From NCBI RefSeq assembly GCF_040182365.1, contig NZ_CP144460.1, positions 4,464,001 through 4,528,000 on the forward strand: a stretch of DNA of 64,000 bases. The letters are read 5' to 3'. A program made the translations under genes and the position numbers. How positions within the stretch are numbered: the first letter of the stretch is position 1; every line of letters begins with the position of its first letter. The DNA is from Xanthomonas sp. 10-10. Its GTDB lineage: Bacteria > Pseudomonadota > Gammaproteobacteria > Xanthomonadales > Xanthomonadaceae. Of this stretch, positions 8,615-18,185 are shown one piece after another. The notes below the pieces were generated by a model. The model was not told where the DNA came from and made no database searches. It saw only the letters and a program-made list of their open reading frames with translations.

Positions 8615-9632
8615 CGACCGTCTCCAGGGGGGCGGAGGGCTGCTCGGCCGCGGTGGCATGCGCGCCGGACTCGTCCGCCGGCACCGGGTGGCCGGCGGCG
8701 TACCAGGCGTAAAAGTCCGCTGCGCGCGCCAGCTCCAGATCCGGGTCGGCCAGCATCGTCTGGTCGCGCGGATCCATGGCCGGGGCTGCCGGAGCCTCCT
8801 GCAGGTCCGATGCCGGCAGTTCTTCCACCAGCACGGGCGCCGCATCGGTGACGTGCAACACGCCGGCCGGCGCCTGCGAGACCGGCTCGGGCGGCAGGGT
8901 GGGCCGTCGGTGCGTCCACCACCAGGCCAGGACCGTCAACAGCAAGGCCAGCGCGAACACCCCCAGGGCAATGCCGGCGTGGCGGCGACCCAGCTGTGGC
9001 CATTGCCACTGCCGCCTGGGGCGGACGCGTGCCGGGGCGGCACGGCGTGGCGCGGGCGGCGCGTGTGCCGGGATGGCAGGCTGCAATGCAACGCCGGCCA
9101 GCGACGCGTCACGCAACTGGCCAAGCCGGGTCAGCTGGGACGGGGTCAGATCGCGCAGCTCCATTTGCGCCGCTTCGGCCAGTGCCCGCCAGGCCTGTGC
9201 ATCGGGATTGCCGGCGGCATCGCGCGGACAGGCACGCGCAAGCGACTGCCGATAGTCCGCCACCGCGATGCCCTGCACTTCGCCGGCAGCCTCTTCTTCC
9301 AGCCCGGCCACGATCCGCAGCAGCAGCGCCAGCCGGTCGGGGGTCTGCATCCGCCCCAGCACGGTGAACGGCGGCAGCCAGGTGCCGGGCATCGGCTCGC
9401 GGCGCAGTGGCGGCGCGGTAGCCAGCAGGCTCCAGAAGCGCATCGGCCAGCCAGCCATCGGCCGTCCCGCAGCCTGGCTGCTGAAGGCACGCAGCGCAGC
9501 GGCCAAGGCCCGCTCGGCGGCCGTCACATCGCCGCATTGCAACTGCGCCAACACCAGGCCCCGGCGTTCCACACCCCGCAGGAAGGCTGACAAGGCGGCG
9601 GGGGTGACAGGGGCGTCGGGGACTACGGTCAT
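8601..9632 (-). CDS. ECF-sigma-like protein with C-terminal membrane anchor
   Basis: A 343-residue protein. Residues 18-75 have the spacing and character of sigma-70 region 2 (LVLAQLQCGDVTAAERAL). Residues 97-135 resemble region 4 (DRLALLLRIVAGL, then GEVQGIAVADYRQSLARA), although conserved DNA-contact positions look degenerate. A Pro/Arg linker leads to one membrane helix at about 219-240 and a C-terminal Pro-rich tail containing a DPDLELARAADFYAWYA segment like that of small anti-sigma-type membrane proteins. I infer a fusion of a sigma-like domain with its membrane partner. The start at 9632 (MTVVPD) was chosen over 9656. The gene overlaps DUF3106 by 14 nt. Function is unproven. Confidence 0.6.
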   Translation of the reverse strand: MTVVPDAPVTPAALSAFLRGVERRGLVLAQLQCGDVTAAERALAAALRAFSSQAAGRPMAGWPMRFWSLLATAPPLRREPMPGTWLPPFTVLGRMQTPDRLALLLRIVAGLEEEAAGEVQGIAVADYRQSLARACPRDAAGNPDAQAWRALAEAAQMELRDLTPSQLTRLGQLRDASLAGVALQPAIPAHAPPAPRRAAPARVRPRRQWQWPQLGRRHAGIALGVFALALLLTVLAWWWTHRRPTLPPEPVSQAPAGVLHVTDAAPVLVEELPASDLQEAPAAPAMDPRDQTMLADPDLELARAADFYAWYAAGHPVPADESGAHATAAEQPSAPLETVDDDN

Positions 9633-10091
9633 GTGAACTCCAGCATCGGCCGGCATGATACCGACGCAAGTCCGCCCCGCCGACCGCTTGACAGATCGCG
9701 CGACCCTCGCTCCGGTCGCGAGCGCTGCCCACAGACGTTGTGCACAGCGGCAGACATACCGATACGCCGGCGTCTGTCAACTGTTGTTTTTTCTTTGTTG
9801 CAATCGTGTTTCACGCCTAAGTGATTGATCTATATCTATTTTCGATGGATGGCGAAAAAATGTCCAAGAGGTTGCCAAGGCAGGTGAATCCGCCTTCACC
9901 GCGTGGAGCACGCGACTAATTCACAGGCTTATCCACAGGCGATGTGGATAAACCCGTTTCCTCAGGCCTCACATAGGTTTACGTCGTATTTATCACCTGG
10001 GTCACAGAAAGGCCCCGCAACTGATCACACCGCCCTCACGACCGAAACTGCGCAAGTCGGGGCCACTGGACAGTGTCGGTAAACTGGGTGC
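9633..10091. other. Gene-free segment, locally A/T-rich
   Basis: 459 nt between two divergent genes (sigma-like gene minus, priA plus). No ORF looks real. Around 9780-9880 the composition shifts sharply towards A/T compared with the GC-rich surroundings, including a run of T and the stretch gatctatatctattttcg. To its right lies a pair of perfect inverted DnaA boxes. It must also contain the promoters of both flanking genes, which I cannot place. Confidence 0.6.
9929..9951. promoter_or_regulatory. Inverted pair of perfect DnaA boxes
   Basis: TTATCCACA at 9929-9937 and its exact complement TGTGGATAA at 9943-9951 face each other across 5 nt. Both match the consensus 9-mer with no mismatch. A weaker match (TTGTGCACA, 9738-9746) lies on the far side of the A/T-rich stretch. 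The sites are about 140 nt upstream of priA. Whether DnaA binds here is inference. Confidence 0.6.
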
Positions 10092-12314
10092 ATGCCTCCC
10101 ACCGTCCCCACCTTGCGCGTCGCCTTGCCGGTGCCGCTCCCCCAACTGTTCGACTATCTGCCCCCTGCCGAGGCCCCGCTGACCGAGCCGGCGCAGGTCG
10201 GCTGCCGTGTGCGGGTGCCGTTCGGGTCGCGCGAGCTGGTCGGGGTGGTGGTGGAGATCGGCCAGCAGCCGTCGGCCGATGGACTGCGCCCGGCACTGGC
10301 CTGGTGCGACCAGGCGCCGCTGCTGGTGGATGAACTGGCGCGCTCGCTGCACTGGCTGGCCCGTTATACCCATGCCCCTCTGGGCGAGGCTCAGGCCAGC
10401 GCGCTGCCCGGACCGCTGCGCCGCGGCGAGCCGCTGGCCGACACCCACGCCTGGGCCTGGCAACTGACCGAGTCCGGGCGCACAGGCGCTGCCGGCCTGC
10501 GCGCAGGCAGCCGGCCCGCCTTGCTGGCCGCCCTGCTGCTGACCGGTGCGGTGGGCGAGGAGCAGCTGGACCCGCTGCTGCCGCAGTGGCGCGACGCCGC
10601 ACGCAGCCTGGCCAAGCGCGGCCATGCCGAGCGCGTGGCGGTACCGGCCGATGCCATCGCGCCACGCCCCGGCACCGGCCCGGCACTCAACGAAGAACAA
10701 CTTGCTGCTGCCACCGCGATCCGCGCGCACACCGGCTTTGCCACCTATCTGCTGGACGGCGTCACCGGCAGCGGCAAGACCGAGGTCTACCTGCAGGCAA
10801 TCGCCGACTGCCTGGCGGCCGGTCGCCAGGCGCTGGTGCTGGTGCCGGAGATCGGCCTGACCCCGCAGACGCTGGGCCGCTTCCGCGCCCGCCTGGGCGT
10901 GCCGGTGCATGCGCTGCATTCGGGCCTGTCCGATGGCGAGCGCGCCCGGGTCTGGGCGGCGGCCTGGCGCGGCGAGGCCAAGCTGATCGTGGGCACGCGC
11001 TCGGCGGTGTTCACCCCGCTACCCAACGCCGGGCTGATCGTGATCGACGAGGAACACGACGGCAGCTACAAGCAACAGGATGGCATCCGCTACCACGCCC
11101 GCGACTTCGCCCTGGTGCGCGGCAAGGCGCTGGATGTGCCGGTGATCCTGGGCAGCGCGACCCCGTCGCTGGAAAGCCTGCACAACGCCTACTCCGGCCG
11201 CTATCAGCACCTGCGGCTGTCGCAGCGCGCCGGCGACGCCCGCCCGCCGCGGGTGCGCGTGCTGGACGTGCGCAAGCGCCCGCTCAAGGACGGCTTGTCG
11301 CCGGAGGTGCTGGCCGGCATCGGCGCCACCCTGGCGCGCGGCGAGCAGGTGCTGGTGTTCAAGAACCGCCGCGGCTATGCGCCAGTGCTGCTGTGCCACG
11401 ACTGCGGCTGGACCGCCGCCTGCCAGCGTTGCAGCACCCCGCTGCACCAGACCCCGATGACCGTGCACGCAGGCGGCCGCCGCCTGCAGTGCCACCACTG
11501 CGGCGCGCGCCAGCAGGCGCCGCTGGCCTGCCCGGCCTGCGCCAGCCTGGCCCTGCAGCCGCAGGGCATCGGCACCGAGCGGCTGGAAGAACGGCTGACC
11601 GAGGCGTTTTCCGACTTCCCGGTGGTGCGCATCGACCGCAGCACAACCCAACGCCGCGACGCCCTGGAAACCCAGCTGGCCCGGCTGGGAACCGAGGCGG
11701 GCATCCTGGTCGGCACCCAGATCCTGGCCAAGGGCCACGACCTGCCGCGGCTGACCATGGTGGTGGTGGTCGGCATCGATGAAGGCCTGTTCTCGGCCGA
11801 CTTCCGCGCTGCCGAAAAACTCTCCCAGCAGCTGATCCAGGTGGCAGGACGCGCCGGGCGCGCCGACCGCCCCGGCGAGGTCTGGTTGCAGACCCACCAT
11901 CCCGAACACCCCCTGTTGCAGACCCTGGTCAACGGCGGCTACCACGCCTTCGCCGATGCCGAACTGCAGCAGCGCGAAGCGGCAGGATTTCCCCCATTTG
12001 CGCATCTGGCGCTGTTCCGCGCCGAAGCCAAGGATGTCGCGGCGGCCAACCAGTTCCTGATGGCGGTACGCGGCCTGGCCACCGCAGATACCAGCATGCA
12101 ATCGCCCGCATTTGCGGACGTGGAGTGCTACGGCCCGATGCCCGCGCCGATGCCGCGCCGCGCCGGTTTCCAGCGCACCCAGTTGTTGCTGTCTGCGCAG
12201 CAGCGCTCGGCCTTGCATCGGCTGCTCGATGCGCAGCTGCCGGCCATCTATGCGCTACCGCAGGCGCGGCGCGTGCGCTGGTCGCTGGATGTGGACCCGA
12301 TCGATCTGTATTAA
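10092..12314 (+). CDS. priA: Primosomal protein N', replication restart helicase PriA
   Basis: A 740-residue superfamily 2 3'-5' DNA helicase that recognises stalled forks and reloads the replicative helicase. Order: N-terminal 3'BD and winged-helix DNA-binding region (about 1-200), Walker A TGSGKT near residue 225, DEEHDGSYK as the Walker B/DEXH region, then a Cys-rich zinc-binding insert (LCHDCGWTAACQRC ... CHHCG ... CPACA, about 433-482), and the helicase C-terminal domain with VAGRAGRADRPGEVWLQT. Length matches the family. It is transcribed alone, away from the DnaA-box region. Confidence 0.96.
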   Translation: MPPTVPTLRVALPVPLPQLFDYLPPAEAPLTEPAQVGCRVRVPFGSRELVGVVVEIGQQPSADGLRPALAWCDQAPLLVDELARSLHWLARYTHAPLGEAQASALPGPLRRGEPLADTHAWAWQLTESGRTGAAGLRAGSRPALLAALLLTGAVGEEQLDPLLPQWRDAARSLAKRGHAERVAVPADAIAPRPGTGPALNEEQLAAATAIRAHTGFATYLLDGVTGSGKTEVYLQAIADCLAAGRQALVLVPEIGLTPQTLGRFRARLGVPVHALHSGLSDGERARVWAAAWRGEAKLIVGTRSAVFTPLPNAGLIVIDEEHDGSYKQQDGIRYHARDFALVRGKALDVPVILGSATPSLESLHNAYSGRYQHLRLSQRAGDARPPRVRVLDVRKRPLKDGLSPEVLAGIGATLARGEQVLVFKNRRGYAPVLLCHDCGWTAACQRCSTPLHQTPMTVHAGGRRLQCHHCGARQQAPLACPACASLALQPQGIGTERLEERLTEAFSDFPVVRIDRSTTQRRDALETQLARLGTEAGILVGTQILAKGHDLPRLTMVVVVGIDEGLFSADFRAAEKLSQQLIQVAGRAGRADRPGEVWLQTHHPEHPLLQTLVNGGYHAFADAELQQREAAGFPPFAHLALFRAEAKDVAAANQFLMAVRGLATADTSMQSPAFADVECYGPMPAPMPRRAGFQRTQLLLSAQQRSALHRLLDAQLPAIYALPQARRVRWSLDVDPIDLY

Positions 12315-12377
12315 TGCCGGCGTATCGCACACCGCGCTGCCGCCAGACTCACATTGTGGCCAGTGCGCCCACGTTCC

Positions 12378-12767
12378 GTAGGAGCGCACCCGGGCGCGAC
12401 AAGGCGTTACCGGCAATGCCATCGCGCCCAGGTGCGCTCCTACACACACCGCGAGGCCAGCAAGCCACGCGATGGGATCGTGCGTCGTAGGAGCGCGCTT
12501 GCGCGCGATGTGGCGTTATCGGGAACGCCCTCGCGCACAAGTGCGCTCCTACACACACCGCGAGTCGATCCAGCCGCACGGTGGGATCGTGCGTTGTAGG
12601 AGCGCGCTTGCGCGCGATGTGGCGTTATCGGGAACGCCCTCGCGCACAAGTGCGCTCCTACACACACCGCGAGGCCAGCGAGACGCGTGGCGGGTCGGGC
12701 GTTGTAGGAGCGCGCTTGCGCGCGATGTGGCGTTGTCGGGAAGGCCCTCGCACAAGTGCGCTCCTAC
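12378..12767. repeat. Tandem array of four palindromic REP-like units
   Basis: Four units of 64-66 bp at 12378-12443, 12487-12552, 12596-12661 and 12704-12767, separated by 42-43 bp, giving a period of about 109 bp. Each unit begins GTAGGAGCGC and ends with its complement GCGCTCCTAC, so each can fold into a long hairpin. Units 2 and 3 are nearly identical, while unit 1 is divergent and unit 4 has 2 nt missing. The spacers also resemble each other (acacaccgcgag at their start). This is the GTAGGAGC-type repetitive extragenic element of Xanthomonadaceae and pseudomonads. It fills most of the 556-nt gap 12315-12870, which shows no gene. Confidence 0.85.
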
Positions 12768-12870
12768 AGACAACGCGAGCTGCCGGGACGCGCGGTGCAC
12801 GAGGCCGACAGCGTGTGAGGTCGGCGGCACGTGCTGTCTGCCATGGACCGCTTCAGCGCAGACCCGAAAC

Positions 12871-13527
12871 TCAGGTCAGCGCGGTCATCACGCCACGCTG
12901 GTATGCAGGACGCGCGCGCAGACGTTGATACCACGCCTGCAGATGCGGCAGCTCGGGCCGCGCGATCGGCATTTCGAACCAGGCGTAGATGAAGCTGCCC
13001 AGCGGAATATCCCCCATCGCCAAGCGCTCGCCGGACAGAAACGGCTGCTGCGCCAACGCCATATCGGCGCGTGCCAGCAGCTCGCCCGATTGCGCCAGTG
13101 CCGCGGCGATGCGTGCAGGATCGCGTTCGGCCTCAGGTGTGCGCAGCACGCCCCAGAACAGATCGCGAAACACGCTGGCAAAGGTCGAGGTGGTCCAGTC
13201 CATCCAGCGGTCGCCCACTGCGCGCTCGGCTGGCGATGACGGATACAGCGCCGGCGCGTATTGCGCGGCGAGATAGCGCACGATCGCATTGGACTCCCAC
13301 ACCACCAATGCACCATCCTGCAACGTCGGCACCACCGCGTTGGGGTTCAGCGCTCGATAAGCGGGCGTGTCGTTGCCGCCGAAGGCGCCGCCCACTTCGA
13401 TCGACGTATACGCCACACCGGCTTCTTCGGCGCACCACAGTACCTTGCGCACATTGCTGGAATTGCGGCGCCCCCAGAGGGTGATCGTCGGCTGAGCGGG
13501 TGCCATTGCATCCTCGGTCATGGTCAT
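12871..13527 (-). CDS. Glutathione S-transferase family protein
   Basis: A 218-residue cytosolic GST. The thioredoxin-like N-terminal domain begins ITLWGRRNSSNVRKVLW, with Ser at the glutathione-activating position of theta/beta-like GSTs. It has the cis-Pro in NPNAVVPTLQDG and the glutathione-contacting WESNAIVRYLA motif (near residues 73-84). The all-helical C-terminal domain contains the GDIPLGSFIYAWF segment. It starts at 13527 through an ATGA overlap with the NYN gene, so the two are translationally coupled. The substrate is unknown. Confidence 0.88.
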   Translation of the reverse strand: MTMTEDAMAPAQPTITLWGRRNSSNVRKVLWCAEEAGVAYTSIEVGGAFGGNDTPAYRALNPNAVVPTLQDGALVVWESNAIVRYLAAQYAPALYPSSPAERAVGDRWMDWTTSTFASVFRDLFWGVLRTPEAERDPARIAAALAQSGELLARADMALAQQPFLSGERLAMGDIPLGSFIYAWFEMPIARPELPHLQAWYQRLRARPAYQRGVMTALT

Positions 13528-14351
13528 TTTGCTGCGACAGGTTTGGCTGTTGCGCGCGCCGCGCGCTTGGGGCTGGCTTGCGGGCCCGGTGCAACCGCAG
13601 GCGCCGCGGTTTTCGCACGGTTGCCGCTGCCCTTGGGCGTGTCGCGCACCCATAAGGCCTGCTCGTCGAGCTTGAGCTCGAACAGGCCGATCGCACGCAC
13701 CAGATCGCTGAGTTTGCGATAGCCGTAATTGCGCGGATCGAACGAGGCCTGGTTGGCCACCTGCTTGCCTACCGCGCTCAGCAACGCCCAGCCGTCGTCC
13801 TCGCACGCGCTGACGATGGCGTTGCGCAGCATCTGCACCAGCCGCGTATCGCTGCGCAGCGCGGTCGCATCCTTGCGCCCGGCAGCGGTGTCGCTGGCCG
13901 CGGCGGCCTGCTCGCCCAGCGCTTCCACGTAGGTGAATTTGGAGCATGCATTGACGAACGGTGCCGGCGTCTTTTTCTCGCCAAAACCATAGACCTTCAT
14001 GCCATCGGTCAGCAGACGCATCACCAGCGGGGTGAAATCCGCATCGCTGGAGACGATCGCAAACCCATCCAGATTGCGCGCATACAACAGGTCCATCGCA
14101 TCGATCACCATCGCCATGTCCGAGGCGTTCTTGCCGGAGCTGTAGGCAAACTGCTGGATCGGCCGAATCGCATAATCGTGCAGCGCCGCTTCCCAGCCTT
14201 TCAGGTGCGGGCTCTTCCAGTTGCCGTAGGCGCGGCGCACGTTGGCTACGCCGTAGCGTGCCACTTCCGCCAGCACCACATCGATCTTGCCGGCCGGCGC
14301 GTTGTCTGCGTCGATCAGCAAGGCGATCCGCTTGTCGGGATTGTCGGTCAT
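13524..14351 (-). CDS. NYN-domain RNase-like protein with LOTUS/OST-HTH domain
   Basis: A 275-residue protein. The N-terminal NYN (PIN-like, LabA/DUF88) domain keeps the acidic metal-binding residues: Asp14 and Asp16 in LLIDADNAP, Asp78 in SGKNASDMAM, and Asp103/Asp105 in IVSSDADFTPL. Residues about 160-230 form an OST-HTH/LOTUS domain (GWALLSAVGKQVANQ, then YGYRKLSDLVRAIGLFEL), which in the family binds RNA. The tail is basic and Ala/Lys-rich. The set of residues fits an active single-strand RNA endonuclease, but this is inference from the family. The gene sits between a small membrane protein (2-nt gap) and a GST (4-nt overlap). Confidence 0.85.
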   Translation of the reverse strand: MTDNPDKRIALLIDADNAPAGKIDVVLAEVARYGVANVRRAYGNWKSPHLKGWEAALHDYAIRPIQQFAYSSGKNASDMAMVIDAMDLLYARNLDGFAIVSSDADFTPLVMRLLTDGMKVYGFGEKKTPAPFVNACSKFTYVEALGEQAAAASDTAAGRKDATALRSDTRLVQMLRNAIVSACEDDGWALLSAVGKQVANQASFDPRNYGYRKLSDLVRAIGLFELKLDEQALWVRDTPKGSGNRAKTAAPAVAPGPQASPKRAARATAKPVAAK

Positions 14352-14353
14352 GC

Positions 14354-14926
14354 TCAATGCTCCAGTGCAGCGTCGGTGACGGTTTCGGTTGCGGCCCCGG
14401 TGTCCATTTCCGGATCTGATTCTGTCTCGGCATCGGCATCGAGCGTGGCCTCTTCTGCCGTCTCTGCAGCCGGCAAGGTGTACTCGGTGCCATCGCGCAG
14501 GGTGAGCACGCCATCGCTCAGGATCTCCTGATCGGCGCCGGCGCTGATCCAGGTCGCCTTGACGCGCCCGGCGCCGCGGTCGCCTTCCACAGCGAACACG
14601 AACTCTTCGCCGCCCGGCGCCATTCCGGTGCGCACCAGATCCACCCGCATGCTGCGGATCTGGCCGATATGTTCCTGCACCACCGCATCGTCCTGCAGCG
14701 CGCTGCGCGCCTGGTCGGTAAACACCGTCCAGCCCGTATTGACCAGCCACATGGCCGCGGCCAGCACCACCACCCCGAACAGACTCGCGCAGGCCAGGAT
14801 GCCGATCAGGCCGATGGCCACGCCGCTGAGCGGCTTCCTGGCCGCAGGCACCGCAGAGGCGACCGGTGCTTCAGTGGGCGCTGGCGCGGTCGGCAGCGGG
14901 GGCAGGGGCGGTGGGAACGAAGACAT
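14354..14926 (-). CDS. Single-pass membrane protein with acidic tail
   Basis: A 190-residue protein that begins with a cytoplasmic Pro/Ala-rich segment (residues 1-30), has one strong membrane helix (about 34-62) and an extracytoplasmic domain (about 65-150) weakly resembling Coa1-like or DUF4190-associated proteins (RSALQDDAVVQEHIG, then GEEFVFAVEG). The C-terminus is highly acidic (Glu/Asp/Thr, about 150-190). I chose the ATG at 14926 over 14980. It is the first gene of the operon with the NYN and GST genes (2-nt gap to NYN). Function unknown. Confidence 0.65.
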   Translation of the reverse strand: MSSFPPPLPPLPTAPAPTEAPVASAVPAARKPLSGVAIGLIGILACASLFGVVVLAAAMWLVNTGWTVFTDQARSALQDDAVVQEHIGQIRSMRVDLVRTGMAPGGEEFVFAVEGDRGAGRVKATWISAGADQEILSDGVLTLRDGTEYTLPAAETAEEATLDADAETESDPEMDTGAATETVTDAALEH

Positions 14927-15045
14927 GCGAAGGCCGTCAAAGATGGATGCGACATGATGCCGCAGGCGCGCTGCGCCCACGCATCATGTTCATTGGCAAT
15001 TTGGCATGCTGTCGAGCCCGCGTCGCGTTCCATCGGACTTCTACG

Positions 15046-16338
15046 ATGACCTCTTCCCCCTCCCCTGCTCCACTGCATCTGGTCGTGGTGGGCGGCGGCT
15101 TCGCCGGTTTGTGGGCGACCCGCGCGCTCGACGATCCCGGCATCCGCATCACCCTGATCGACCGCCAGAACCATCACCTGTTCCAGCCGTTGCTGTACCA
15201 GGTGGCCACCGCCGGGCTGTCGGCACCGGATATCGCCGCACCGCTGCGCCACATCCTGCGCGAGCAGCGCAATGTCGAAGTCCTGCTTGGCGATGTGGCC
15301 GAAATCGTCCCAACACGTCGTCAAGTGCTGCTCGCCGATGGCAAGACGCTCGACTACGACATGCTGCTGCTGGCCACCGGCGCCACCCATGCCTACTTCG
15401 GCAACGACCAGTGGGCCGAACATGCGCCCGGCCTGAAAACCCTCTACGACGCGCTGGTCCTGCGCCGCAAGCTGCTGCTGGCCTTCGAGCGCGCCGAGGC
15501 CGAATCCGATCCGGCCGCCCGCGCGGCCTGGCTGAGCTTTGCTGTGGTCGGCGGTGGCCCCACCGGTGTCGAGCTCGCCGGCACCCTGGCCGAAATCGCC
15601 CGCCACACGCTCAAGAACGAATTCCGTCATATCGACCCTCAACAGGCGCGCGTGCGCCTGGTCGAAGCCGGCCCGCGCGTGCTGCCGTCGTTCCCGAACG
15701 ATCTCACCGACAAGGCGCGCAAGCAGCTGGAGCGGCTGGGCGTGGAAGTGCACACCGGCACCCCGGTGACGCATATCGACGCACTGGGCTACCAGCTTGG
15801 CGACACCTTCGTGCCGGCGCGCACCGTGGTCTGGGCCGCCGGCGTGGCGGCCTCACCGCTGGCGCGCACGCTGGGCGTGCCGCTGGATCGTGCCGGCCGC
15901 GTACTGGTGGAGCCGGACCTGAGCGTGCCCGGCCACCCGGAGATCTTCGTCGGCGGCGATCTGGCGTCGGTGCAGCAGGACGGTCGCCCGGTGCCGGGCG
16001 TGGCGCCGGCGGCCAAGCAGATGGGCAAGCACATCGCCAAGGCGATCCGCGCACGTCAGCGCGGTCAGGCTGCGGCCGCGTTCCGCTATCAGGACTTCGG
16101 CAACCTGGCGACCATCGGCCGCATGGCCGCCATCGTGCACGTGGGCAAGCTCAAGCTGTCCGGCATCGTGGCGTGGTGGTTCTGGCTGGCCGCGCACGTC
16201 TACTTCCTGATCGGCTTCCGCAACCGCTTCGTGGTGCTGGTGAACTGGGCGATGGCGTACTGGAGCTACCAGCGCGCCGCGCGCATCATCTTCGGCGGCG
16301 CCACCGACGACCCGCCGCCCAGCAGCCAGGACGGATGA
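15046..16338 (+). CDS. ndh: NAD(P)/FAD-dependent oxidoreductase, type II NADH dehydrogenase
   Basis: A 430-residue NDH-2-type flavoprotein that passes electrons from NADH to quinone without proton pumping. The FAD-binding GGGFAG motif lies near residues 15-20, and the NADH-binding GGGPTGVELAG near 168-178. The DIFVGGD-like segment (EIFVGGDLA) supplies the second FAD contact. A C-terminal hydrophobic stretch (WWFWLAAHVYFLIGF) serves as the membrane attachment. I started at the ATG at 15046, directly before the flavin domain, rather than an upstream ATG at 14866. It diverges from the NYN operon. Confidence 0.88.
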   Translation: MTSSPSPAPLHLVVVGGGFAGLWATRALDDPGIRITLIDRQNHHLFQPLLYQVATAGLSAPDIAAPLRHILREQRNVEVLLGDVAEIVPTRRQVLLADGKTLDYDMLLLATGATHAYFGNDQWAEHAPGLKTLYDALVLRRKLLLAFERAEAESDPAARAAWLSFAVVGGGPTGVELAGTLAEIARHTLKNEFRHIDPQQARVRLVEAGPRVLPSFPNDLTDKARKQLERLGVEVHTGTPVTHIDALGYQLGDTFVPARTVVWAAGVAASPLARTLGVPLDRAGRVLVEPDLSVPGHPEIFVGGDLASVQQDGRPVPGVAPAAKQMGKHIAKAIRARQRGQAAAAFRYQDFGNLATIGRMAAIVHVGKLKLSGIVAWWFWLAAHVYFLIGFRNRFVVLVNWAMAYWSYQRAARIIFGGATDDPPPSSQDG

Positions 16339-16390
16339 CAGCGCCGCAGGCCGTGCGCAATGCTGTGCGGCCTGATTCGATGCGCTGATC

Positions 16391-17004
16391 GTGACGACTG
16401 TCCTGTTCCTGCTGGATCTGCTCGGCACCTTCGTGTTCGCCCTGAGCGGCGCGACTGTGGCGGTGCGCAATCGCCTGGACCTGTTCGGTGTGCTGGTGCT
16501 GTCGTGCGCGGCCGCGGTCTCCGGCGGCATCGTGCGCGATGTGCTGATCGGCGCCACCCCGCCGGCCGCGCTGGTCCACCCGCAGTACCTGCTGGTCGCC
16601 TGCCTGGCCGGCGTTGCCGGTTTTTATTGGCACACTGCAGTGGAACGGCTGCGCAACCCGGTGCAGATCTTCGACGCGGCGGGGTTGGCGCTGTTTGCGG
16701 TCTACGGCACCAGCAAGGCGCTGGACTACAACTCAGCCCGCTGAGCGCCACCTTGCTGGGCATGCTCAGCGGCATCGGCGGCGGCATCGCGCGCGACCTG
16801 CTGGTCGCACGCACGCCGGTGGTGTTGCAGGCCGAACTGTATGCGGTGGCCGCGCTTGCCGGTGGCGGCCTGGTGGCGATCGGGCACATGCTCGCAGTGC
16901 CGCAGGCCTGGTCGCTGACGACCGGCGCACTCGTCTGTTTCGGGCTGCGCTTCATGGCCATCCGCTACGGCTGGCATCTACCGGTCGCGCGCTTGCCGGA
17001 ATAG
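16391..17004 (+). pseudogene. TRIC-type cation channel (YadS/UPF0126), frameshifted
   Basis: The first 114 codons, from a GTG at 16391, encode the N-terminal half of a UPF0126/TRIC-type seven-helix channel (FLLDLLGTFVFALSGA, then GGIVRDVLIGATPP). That frame then ends early at 16744. The +1-shifted frame continues the family sequence without a break (LSPLSATLLGML, then GGGIARDLLVARTP) to the stop at 17004. Restoring one C after 16732 would give AAC-CTC-AGC and a full-length protein of about 204 residues. So the gene carries a single-base deletion, or the assembly has an error. No promoter is obvious. It follows ndh by 52 nt. Confidence 0.8.
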
Positions 17005-17055
17005 CGATGCTGCCGACACGCCTGTAGCGCACGCAGCGCACAGCGCTACAAATGC

Positions 17056-17081
17056 AAACGGCCCGGATCACCGGGCCGTTT
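17056..17081. terminator. Bidirectional terminator between TRIC gene and rpoH
   Basis: AAACGGCCCGG-atca-CCGGGCCGTTT is a perfect 11-bp stem with a 4-nt loop, flanked by A on one side and T on the other. It lies between two convergent genes, 29 nt past the rpoH stop. Confidence 0.8.
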
Positions 17082-17110
17082 GTGCAACACCTGCCGCGTG
17101 ATCGAAAGCG

Positions 17111-17986
<876 letters not shown>

Positions 17987-18185
17987 AGGCACCATCTTAG
18001 CAGTCGAACTATTGGACTGCCGGGTACAGAAAGAGTTCCCAGCGTTCCATTTATAGGACATTCGGGCTTCCAGCCTTGCCGGCGTTCTACCGTACAGTTC
18101 CCCGAATTCAGCCGCTACGTTAGCACCGCGCCCTCGCTCAGACCGTGACAAACCTGCGGCGAACCGCGCCTGTCCCCGCGCTTGT

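Noticed and set aside
9633..10091. Chromosomal origin oriC
   Set aside because: Only two perfect boxes, and the neighbours are priA and envelope genes rather than dnaA/dnaN. It is better described as a DnaA-box site.
12378..12767. Regular repeats and spacers resembling a small CRISPR array
   Set aside because: The repeats are 64-66 bp long palindromes, the spacers resemble each other, and there are no cas genes nearby.
17024..17049. GTAGCGC ... GCGCTAC inverted repeat before the rpoH terminator
   Set aside because: Short and with a long loop. The adjacent perfect 11-bp hairpin is the better terminator.
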